64,000 nucleotides of DNA from an uncultured Muribaculaceae bacterium (GTDB lineage Bacteria > Bacteroidota > Bacteroidia > Bacteroidales > Muribaculaceae). Positions 8,604-15,372 of the stretch are shown piece by piece. A program made the translations under genes and the position numbers. The notes beneath the pieces are model-generated. The model was not told the DNA's origin and did not search any database. It saw only the letters and a program-made list of their open reading frames with translations. Location of the stretch: assembly GCA_910584665.1 (NCBI GenBank), contig CAJUBL010000001.1:1-64000 (forward strand). The letters run 5' to 3'. How positions within the stretch are numbered: the first letter of the stretch is position 1; the number at the start of each line of letters is the position of its first letter.

Positions 8604-9992
8604 TTATTCGTTTATAATCCCGAGCAGCATCGGTGTGATGTCGGTGTTGTCAAGCCAGCGGCCGAAGACTTCCATGCCGTTCCCTATGGCATACACCGGA
8701 ACGGGATTTCCGCTGTGTCCGTATGTTGTCCATCCGTATCCCTGATATTTGTTAAGGATAGTGTAGACCTCGTTGGCGAGAGCGTTGAAAGAGGCGTACA
8801 GGGTCTTTTCGTCGGCCAGTGACTGCCGTTTCCCGAATGTGGTGTCGTATAGTTCCCTGAGCCTGTTTTCGTGTCTTTCTTTGACGGGAATGACGTTCCA
8901 CAGTCCTGTATGGTCGGCGGTGAACTCCTTGAATGACTCCCATGTATGATCGGCCGAATTGTCAGCAAGCATCTCTTTCACTGCGGCCGAGAATCTGTCC
9001 TTGCTCATGTTCTGATAGGGTACATAATCAGGCCGGGATGTATATCCTACGGTGTTGTTGCCTATGGATAGTCCGCCGGTCTCGTGGTCGGCGGTGACGA
9101 TTATCACTGTCTCGTCGGGGTGGTCGAGATAGAAGCGGTAGGCCTCGGCGAGAGCGTGGTTGAAGTTTATGACCTCGATGGCTACACCGCCGCCGTCGTT
9201 GCCGTGACCCAGGTGGTCGATGTTACCGCCCTCGACCATCATGAAGAAGCGGTCGGGGGAGACTTTTTTCATGTGCTCGATGGCTGTGGCTGTCATCTGT
9301 GGCAGTTTCAGTATGCCCGGAACCGAATCGACGGCATATCCGAGGTCGTCGTGGGTCAGAGGGGAGTCGCTGTATAGGAATACCCGGCGGCTGTCGCTCT
9401 TCAGAGCCTGGTCGTATGATGTGACGAGGTCGACATTATGAGACCTGATGTAGTCGGTCAGGCCGGTGGGGTTGCCATCCCGGTCATAAGCGCCTCGCCA
9501 GCGGGCGCCGGCTATGAACTCATATCCGCTCTCGGCGGCCTGCCGGCCGATGTCGTAGAACTGTCGGCGTGAAGGGACATGAGCGTAGAAAGCACCCGGT
9601 GTGGCATCGTCGGGCGACATGTTTGTGACAAGCGCCACTCCCCAGCCTGCATCGTGCAGTACAGAGGCAATGGACTGTACGGCAGTGGTGTCGGGGGTGA
9701 CTCCGAGCATGCCGTTACGTGTCTTGTTACCTGTGGCGAGAGCCGTGCCGGCGGCGGCGGAGTCAGTGACGGTGCTGGAGGCCGAGTAGGTGGTGAGCAG
9801 TCCGCCATACGGGAACTGCATCATGAGCAGCGGTGTGTCGTTGCCGAGGACCACCCGGTTATAAGTCTGTGCGGCCATGACGTGCCCCGGGCCCATACCG
9901 TCGCCTATGAAATAAAAGACATATTTGGGTGCGGCAAGGATTGATATGGAGGTCAGAAGAGCCGCCGAGAGCAGAATGTGACGAAGTTTCAT
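8604..9992 (-). CDS. Secreted alkaline phosphatase
   Basis: A 462-residue periplasmic phosphomonoesterase with a signal peptide (about 1-20). The family metal and catalytic sites are in place: YFIGDGMG (Asp31), VTDSAAAGTALATG with nucleophile Ser78, MMVEGGNIDHLGHGND (metal His and Asp), VTADHETGG (Asp-His) and the final TTYGHSGNPVPVYAIG histidine. It would release phosphate from phosphoesters. It is the second gene of the operon, 6 nt after the GH3-family gene. No Pho-box-like element is recognisable in front of the operon. Confidence 0.93.
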   Translation of the reverse strand: MKLRHILLSAALLTSISILAAPKYVFYFIGDGMGPGHVMAAQTYNRVVLGNDTPLLMMQFPYGGLLTTYSASSTVTDSAAAGTALATGNKTRNGMLGVTPDTTAVQSIASVLHDAGWGVALVTNMSPDDATPGAFYAHVPSRRQFYDIGRQAAESGYEFIAGARWRGAYDRDGNPTGLTDYIRSHNVDLVTSYDQALKSDSRRVFLYSDSPLTHDDLGYAVDSVPGILKLPQMTATAIEHMKKVSPDRFFMMVEGGNIDHLGHGNDGGGVAIEVINFNHALAEAYRFYLDHPDETVIIVTADHETGGLSIGNNTVGYTSRPDYVPYQNMSKDRFSAAVKEMLADNSADHTWESFKEFTADHTGLWNVIPVKERHENRLRELYDTTFGKRQSLADEKTLYASFNALANEVYTILNKYQGYGWTTYGHSGNPVPVYAIGNGMEVFGRWLDNTDITPMLLGIINE

Positions 9993-9998
9993 ATATGG

Positions 9999-11534
9999 TC
10001 AGATTGTATTTTCGGTATGATCTGTTATTACATTAAGTTGTGAAAGCTGGTCTATATAGCGCCGGTCGGGTGAGAGGCGCGGTATCTTGCGCTGTCCGCC
10101 CAGTTTGCCGGTCTTCTCGAGCCATCGGTCGAAAGTTCCCGCAGGGACGGTGTCGATTGATAGTGGGGCAAGGAATATGTCGCCGGAACGCTTGGCGTCA
10201 TAGTCGCTGTTCTCGGCGCGCAGGTTGAGGTCAAGCCGTCGGGCGAAGTCTTCGATGTCGTCGGGCTGTCGGGTCCATTCCACGATCCACTGGTGGCGGC
10301 CCCGAGTCCCGCACGTGGCGTAGACAGGGGCCGCAGTGTAGTTGGCGACCGATGCTCCGGTTTCAGCGCAGGTGCGGGCCATGGCGGCGTCGGCATTGTA
10401 GACCATCAGTTCCTCGCCGAAGGCATTGATATATTGTTGCGTCCGTCCGGCGATGGTAATTGTCAGCGGACTGACCGATTCGATCCGGACGGTGTCGCCG
10501 GGACGATACCGCCACAGACCGTTGCCTGAGGTCACCACGAGTTCGTATGTGTGTCCCTGCTGTATCTCCCATGCCGGGACGGGACCGGACGAACCGTCGG
10601 CGGGGATAAACTCGTAGAAGGTGTCGACATCCATCAGCAGGAGCATGGCCCGTGACGTCGGGTCGGCCTGAACGGCGAAAAAGCCTTCGCTGGCGTTGTA
10701 TGTCTCGAGGTAACGCATCGACGGATTGCCTATCAGTTGTCGGTATTCCTCGCGGTAGGGTTCAAACGATATGCCGCCGTGAAAGAATACCTCAAGGTTG
10801 GGCCACACCTCGCTGATGGTTCCGGCTCCGGTAACTTTCAGCACCTCCTTCAGTACGGTCATCATCCATGACGGCACTCCCGAGAGATTGGTGATGTCCT
10901 GTTTTATCACTTCGGCCACAAGCAGGGGCAGTTTCCTGTGCCAGTCGGCCATGAGGGCCGTATTCCGTGAGGGAACGCGAAGAAGCCCTGCGAGCGGATT
11001 GATGCACTCTATGAGGTGTGCCGAGAGGTCTCCGGTCCTGACGTTGGCGGCCAGGTCGGGCGGCAGTTCATTGGCGAAACTTCCTCCGAGTATGAGGGCC
11101 TTGCCGCTCATGATGCGGCTGTCGGGGTATAGCGACAGGTATCGTGCCACGACATCGGTGCCGCCGCGGTAGTGTGAGCGCTTCAGTCCCCGCGGGGTGA
11201 TGGGGATGTATTTGCTTTTGCCTCCCGATGTGCCGCTTGACTGGGCATAGCGGGTTATGCGTCCGGGCCATAGTACTGACCTGGCGCCTGCTATCATTTC
11301 CATTACCAGCGGACGTATATCCTCGTATTCCACGAGGGGACAGCGTTCGCGCCATGTCTCGTAGCTGAGCCCGGGCTCGAAACGGTGGTCACGTCCCCAG
11401 CGGGTTTTGCATCCCTCTCTGAGCAGTGAGGCGAGGATCTCGCGCTGTGATGCTTCGGTATGCGCCGCGCGGTCAAGCATCACACGGTCGAAATGCCTGA
11501 AGTAAGGACGTACTATGGGAGTGAAGTCTGTCAT
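9999..11534 (-). CDS. GH3 auxin-responsive-family acyl-adenylating protein
   Basis: 511 residues counted from ATG 11534. A longer open frame to 11651 would run through the pfkA promoter region and has an atypical N terminus, so the shorter start is chosen. The protein belongs to the GH3 branch of adenylate-forming enzymes, whose plant members conjugate amino acids to jasmonate or auxin. Motif I SSGTSGGKS (99-107), the middle YNASEGFFAVQ and the YRPGD motif in GLWRYRPGDTVRI are all intact, so ATP-dependent acyl adenylation is plausible. The bacterial substrate is unknown. It is first gene of a six-gene minus-strand operon with a phosphatase and a pseudokinase. Confidence 0.9.
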   Translation of the reverse strand: MTDFTPIVRPYFRHFDRVMLDRAAHTEASQREILASLLREGCKTRWGRDHRFEPGLSYETWRERCPLVEYEDIRPLVMEMIAGARSVLWPGRITRYAQSSGTSGGKSKYIPITPRGLKRSHYRGGTDVVARYLSLYPDSRIMSGKALILGGSFANELPPDLAANVRTGDLSAHLIECINPLAGLLRVPSRNTALMADWHRKLPLLVAEVIKQDITNLSGVPSWMMTVLKEVLKVTGAGTISEVWPNLEVFFHGGISFEPYREEYRQLIGNPSMRYLETYNASEGFFAVQADPTSRAMLLLMDVDTFYEFIPADGSSGPVPAWEIQQGHTYELVVTSGNGLWRYRPGDTVRIESVSPLTITIAGRTQQYINAFGEELMVYNADAAMARTCAETGASVANYTAAPVYATCGTRGRHQWIVEWTRQPDDIEDFARRLDLNLRAENSDYDAKRSGDIFLAPLSIDTVPAGTFDRWLEKTGKLGGQRKIPRLSPDRRYIDQLSQLNVITDHTENTI

Positions 11535-11554
11535 GACAAGATTGCTGTAACATG

Positions 11555-11562
11555 CAAAGGTA
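11555..11562 (-). promoter_or_regulatory. Candidate -7 box for the GH3/phosphatase operon
   Basis: On the minus strand this reads TACCTTTG, matching TAnnTTTG, and ends 20 nt before ATG 11534. No TTTG sits at the ideal -33 distance. It is divergent with the pfkA promoter region. Confidence 0.45.
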
Positions 11563-11608
11563 GTGAAATGGGTGGTAATAAAATCTAAACAAATGTTAAG
11601 GAGAGTGA

Positions 11609-11635
11609 TTTGCTCTCGACTTATCCGTATCTTTG
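11609..11635 (+). promoter_or_regulatory. Candidate pfkA promoter
   Basis: TATCTTTG at 11628-11635 fits the Bacteroidota -7 box and lies 34 nt before the pfkA start. The nearest TTTG (11609-11612) is only 15 nt upstream, shorter than usual, so the -33 part is doubtful. Confidence 0.5.
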
Positions 11636-11669
11636 TCCCATGAGAAATCACTAAACAAACAGAGCTGCT

Positions 11670-12650
11670 ATGTCAGAAATCAGATGCATAGGTATTCTTA
11701 CCTCGGGTGGTGATGCCCCCGGTATGAATGCGGCGATACGTGCCGTGACCCGTTCGGCGATATTCAGCGGGTTCAGAGTAAAGGGAATCTATCGCGGTTA
11801 TCGCGGTCTTATAACCGATGAGATCGTGGAGTTCAGGACCCAGAATGTCTCCAACATCATACAGATGGGCGGCACGATCCTCAAGACGGCCCGTTGCAAG
11901 GAGTTCCAGACTCCCGAAGGCCGGCAGCTGGCTTATGACGTGCTGCGCCGCCAGGGTATCGACGCGCTTGTGGTGATAGGCGGTGACGGTTCGCTCACGG
12001 GTGCCCGCATCTTTGCCAACGAGTTTAATTTTCCCATTATCGGACTTCCCGGTACTATCGACAATGATCTGTACGGTACGGACACTACGATAGGCTACGA
12101 CACTGCTCTTAATACTATCATGGAGTGTGTCGACAAGATACGTGATACTGCGACAAGCCATGAACGTCTGTTCTTTATCGAGGTGATGGGGCGTGATGCG
12201 GGGTTCCTGGCTCTCAACGGAGCTATCGCCGCCGGAGCCGAGGCGGCTATCATCCCCGAGATCTCGACCGAGGTCGACCAGCTTGCGGAATTGATACAGA
12301 ACGGTTTCCGCAAGAGCAAGAACTCATCGATAGTGCTTGTCGCCGAGAGTCCGGTTACGGGTGGAGCTATGGGTATGGCCGAGCGTGTCAAGAACGAATA
12401 TCCCGGTTATGACGTCAGAGTGTCTATTCTCGGACACCTGCAGCGTGGCGGATCGCCCACAGCACATGACCGAATACTGGCCTCACGCATGGGGGCGGCC
12501 GCTATCGACGCTCTGATGGACGATCAGCGTAATGTCATGATAGGCATAAAGAACGATGAAATCGTCTACGTGCCGTTTACCAAGGCTATCAAGAACGATA
12601 AGCCGATCAACCGCGAGCTTCTCAATACGCTCCGCCGTCTGTCGATCTGA
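11670..12650 (+). CDS. pfkA: 6-phosphofructokinase
   Basis: A 326-residue ATP-dependent PfkA that phosphorylates fructose 6-phosphate to the 1,6-bisphosphate in glycolysis. The ATP loop [14 protein letters not shown] (8-21), GGDGS (104-108) and the catalytic [12 protein letters not shown] segment (Asp131 as base) are intact. So are the substrate loop [10 protein letters not shown] and the C-terminal [15 protein letters not shown]. The length is standard for the bacterial A-type enzyme. The gene has its own promoter region and is followed 54 nt later by a histidine kinase gene. Confidence 0.97.
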   Translation: MSEIRCIGILTSGGDAPGMNAAIRAVTRSAIFSGFRVKGIYRGYRGLITDEIVEFRTQNVSNIIQMGGTILKTARCKEFQTPEGRQLAYDVLRRQGIDALVVIGGDGSLTGARIFANEFNFPIIGLPGTIDNDLYGTDTTIGYDTALNTIMECVDKIRDTATSHERLFFIEVMGRDAGFLALNGAIAAGAEAAIIPEISTEVDQLAELIQNGFRKSKNSSIVLVAESPVTGGAMGMAERVKNEYPGYDVRVSILGHLQRGGSPTAHDRILASRMGAAAIDALMDDQRNVMIGIKNDEIVYVPFTKAIKNDKPINRELLNTLRRLSI

Positions 12651-12704
12651 GGAACTGCATGAATGCGGATTTAAACGGTTTATGAAGTACTTCCGATACG
12701 TGTG

Positions 12705-13952
12705 ATGCGGTACAGACTGCATATACTGATGCTCGCCATCAGCATTATTGCCATGGTAATCACCGGCATGGCAGGGGGCGGATATTGGTATACCGCAGGA
12801 GAGGGAGTCTTTGCTCTTGCTGTTCTTGTACTGCTGTCGCGTTCGGTCTTCAAGCCGCTCAATGCAGTGCGGAACGGTGTGTACCTGCTTCGTGAACAGG
12901 ACTTCGGAAGCCGTCTGAGGCTTACGGGACAATCTGATGCAGACCGTGTGGTCGATCTGTTCAACCGCCTGATGGACAGTATGAAATCGGAGCGTCTGAA
13001 GCTTGTGGAACAGGAAAAATTTCTCAGCCAGATCGTAGAGGTGTCGCCGATGGGGATAGCGGTGTGTGACTATGACGGAAATATTGTCGAGTCCAACCGG
13101 GCATGGAAAGGAATGCAGTCTCCTGAGCTGGATAAGGCTGTGGCCGCGGTTCCAGAGGGAGAGAGCCGCACGGTGAGGGTTGCCTCGTCGCAGATAGTTA
13201 AAGTGTCGCGTCTATGGTTTATGGATTCCGGATTCAGGCGTCAGTTTATTCTGGCGGAGCGTCTTACCGACGAGATAGTAGATGCTGAAAAACAGATGTT
13301 CAGCCGTATCGTGCGTACGATAGGCCATGAAGTGAACAACTCACTGGGCAGTGTTATATCGGTGCTCGACAGCATAGGTGATGACCTGAAAGGGGATCGG
13401 GCGGCTGCGGAGGCTGTGAATGTAAGTATGTCAAGCTGTCATAATCTCGTGAAGTTTGTGAAGGGGTATGCCGACGTGGTCAAGCTGCCTGCACCCGAGA
13501 TGGAGTGTGTGCGGGTAGGGGAATGGCTGCGGCGCGAGGAGGCGGTGCTCACGGCACTGGCTCCGCATAATATCAGGATCGTGACAAAGATAGCCGATGA
13601 GACCGATGAGGTACTTGCCGACCCGGTCCTTATGGAGCGGGTTCTTGTTAACGTGGTCAGGAATGCTGTCGAGAGCATAGGTGATAAGCCTGACGGTCTG
13701 GTGCGGATTGTGGCGTGTGGCTGTGGCGAAGTGCGGGTGACGGACAACGGCGCCGGTATAGATCCGGCCGTGGCTGACAGACTGTTCACTCCGTTTTTTT
13801 CGACCAAGCGTCCCGACCGGGGGCTTGGGATGATGCTTATTGCTGATATATTACGTTCGCATGGAGCCCGTTTTGCTCTTGAGAACAGGAGCGAGGGCGG
13901 GGCTGTTTTTTATTTCGTGATGCGTAAGACACCGTTTCCCAATTTATGTTAA
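12705..13952 (+). CDS. Orphan sensor histidine kinase (NtrB-like)
   Basis: 415 residues from ATG 12705, with an in-frame GTG just before it. Two membrane segments (about 4-20 and 25-45) with almost no loop leave no periplasmic sensor. A HAMP-like linker (SVFKPLNAVRNGVYLLREQDFGSRL) and a PAS-like domain (about 105-165, SPMGIAVCDYDGNIVESN) follow. The phosphoacceptor is in IGHEVNNSLGSV (His208), and the ATPase has NVVRNAVESIGD, VTDNGAGIDP and RGLGMML. The H-E-V-N-N box resembles the NtrB class. No response regulator lies next to it, so its partner is elsewhere. Its last codons are part of a long inverted repeat. Confidence 0.9.
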   Translation: MRYRLHILMLAISIIAMVITGMAGGGYWYTAGEGVFALAVLVLLSRSVFKPLNAVRNGVYLLREQDFGSRLRLTGQSDADRVVDLFNRLMDSMKSERLKLVEQEKFLSQIVEVSPMGIAVCDYDGNIVESNRAWKGMQSPELDKAVAAVPEGESRTVRVASSQIVKVSRLWFMDSGFRRQFILAERLTDEIVDAEKQMFSRIVRTIGHEVNNSLGSVISVLDSIGDDLKGDRAAAEAVNVSMSSCHNLVKFVKGYADVVKLPAPEMECVRVGEWLRREEAVLTALAPHNIRIVTKIADETDEVLADPVLMERVLVNVVRNAVESIGDKPDGLVRIVACGCGEVRVTDNGAGIDPAVADRLFTPFFSTKRPDRGLGMMLIADILRSHGARFALENRSEGGAVFYFVMRKTPFPNLC

Positions 13953-14042
13953 ACCAGGGGCGGACAGCCTTTGAGTTCTTTTGCTTTAAATCAGAGTGAG
14001 CATAGCTGTGGCTATGTGATCCCTGGTTTAACAGAAATTGGG
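13938..14042. repeat. Long inverted repeat between convergent genes
   Basis: A 22-nt arm at 13938-13959 pairs with 14021-14042 with one mismatch. The left arm contains the stop codon of the histidine kinase. The 61-nt interior holds a second small hairpin, CATAGC-TGTG-GCTATG (14001-14016). No T run follows, so it is not a plain terminator. It could be a mobile-element relic, a REP-like element or an RNA-processing structure. Confidence 0.8.
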
Positions 14043-14111
14043 GAAAGGGGTCTGAGTGTTGAATCTGTCTGGCTTTTAGGGGATACTTCCGGTCCGCCTC
14101 AGGACGGTTTT

Positions 14112-15080
14112 TTATTCAGAGACCACGATATCGTATTTGCCGAGTATTATGGCCGGATGGTAGGATAGCTTGGCCTGACGCAGGCCGCTGTCGCCGGCGT
14201 CTTCTTCGCGGTTTATATATTTTATTTCAGGATGGAACGCGGTGATGTGTGAGGCGAACAGTCTGTTGATCGTTTCGCCGGCACCGGCCACACGTCGGTC
14301 TATCTTCTCGATGTGGGTGAACAGTGTGTCGCCGATTATCTCTCCGATAGAGAAAGCCACGATGCGCCGATTGCTGTCACGTAATATCAGACCTTCGAAC
14401 GGGAAGCTCGCGTAATTGTCGAGCACGTTGAGTGTCTGCATGCTTTCCTGAACCGATGTAGGCGCGTCGGCAGACAGTGTTCCCGGCCAGTCGAAATATG
14501 ACTGTCGGACTTCGGATATATTCCGGAATGAAAGGACTTCGGTTGTGTATCCCGGATTATCGGTCATGAAACGGTTTACGTGATTGCGTTTTTTGCTGAG
14601 GCGTTTGCCTGCCAGAGTTGCCAGTGACGTAGCATCGTAGATATAGTCACTCCAGTCGCAGAGCCGTTCAACGTGGCCGTGCACGATGGTGCGGATCTCG
14701 TCGATGCGGTCGTCGGGGACGGCTGAGAAACGGAGAGGTATGCGGTTTGTTCTGCAGTAGCCCGTGATAAGGTCGACGGCACATGGCAGCGGCATTGCGC
14801 CGACCGGCAGAGAGAAGGCTGTGAGCTGCCGGTCGACCTCGCTTACTCCTTTTATGAAAAGAGTGTTGCCGTATATGCAGTATTCGTAGTTGAAATAGTC
14901 GGCCCACATCATAAGTCCTCCTACAGTGAAATCGTTTGCTTTCGAGCGGGACATCGGCAGCAATCGCTGTATATATGGAATGTCGTGCAGTGTCAGTGGC
15001 CTGAAACACAATGCGGCGGTGTTGCATGCGGAGTGTCTGGCCTGGGCTGTGGAAGTGGAATTCAGAGTGATGTTTCGCAT
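14112..15080 (-). CDS. DUF2156 (LPG-synthetase C-terminal-like) protein
   Basis: A 322-residue soluble protein of the DUF2156 group, a double-GNAT fold related to the catalytic half of lysyl-phosphatidylglycerol synthase. Recognisable parts are LTLHDIPYIQRLLP (about 34-47), FTVGGLMMWADYFNYEY (about 52-68) and KKRNHVNRFMTDNPGY (about 158-173). FEGLILRDSNRRIVAFSIGEI (about 229-249) is the acyl-donor region of the second GNAT lobe. It lacks the membrane flippase half, so lipid aminoacylation is not implied. Stand-alone members are of unknown function. The first 30 residues are less conserved looking, so a later start cannot be excluded. Confidence 0.82.
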   Translation of the reverse strand: MRNITLNSTSTAQARHSACNTAALCFRPLTLHDIPYIQRLLPMSRSKANDFTVGGLMMWADYFNYEYCIYGNTLFIKGVSEVDRQLTAFSLPVGAMPLPCAVDLITGYCRTNRIPLRFSAVPDDRIDEIRTIVHGHVERLCDWSDYIYDATSLATLAGKRLSKKRNHVNRFMTDNPGYTTEVLSFRNISEVRQSYFDWPGTLSADAPTSVQESMQTLNVLDNYASFPFEGLILRDSNRRIVAFSIGEIIGDTLFTHIEKIDRRVAGAGETINRLFASHITAFHPEIKYINREEDAGDSGLRQAKLSYHPAIILGKYDIVVSE

Positions 15081-15266
15081 ATTGAATACGGTGTGTTAAG
15101 TATCAGTTATGCCTGATCCGGGTGTCAGGTATGTGGAATCGGATGTTTTTCTACATAACATCCGGTGTCGTAAAAGAGTTTTTTTGATTGTTGGGGTGAA
15201 CTAAATACGGGCAGAGGGTGTTTTTACTAATATTAACTCAATTTTTTAAAATTATGCAAATGTTTG

Positions 15267-15297
15267 TTGCTGTTGTGAAAATAAAACAATAATTTTG
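15267..15297 (+). promoter_or_regulatory. Promoter of the TonB receptor/DUF5689 operon
   Basis: TAATTTTG at 15290-15297 is a good -7 box, with TTG at 15267-15269 exactly 20 nt upstream. Transcription would start near 15304, giving a leader of about 70 nt that can fold from its first bases (AAGGC 15306-15310 with GCCTT 15325-15329). The rest of 15081-15266 is AT-rich and shows nothing else recognisable. Confidence 0.65.
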
Positions 15298-15372
15298 TTC
15301 TATGCAAGGCTATGCTCCGTCGTGGCCTTTATGTATACAGCATAATAACCTAACCATAAATAAAATCAATCA

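Noticed and set aside
11535..11651. Upstream extension of the GH3-family frame
   Set aside because: It would run through the candidate promoter region shared with pfkA and adds no domain. GH3 homologues start near the MTDFTPIVRP residues.
13971..14168. 65-residue plus-strand frame between the histidine kinase and the DUF2156 gene
   Set aside because: It covers half of the inverted repeat and the 3' end of the opposite gene and resembles no protein.
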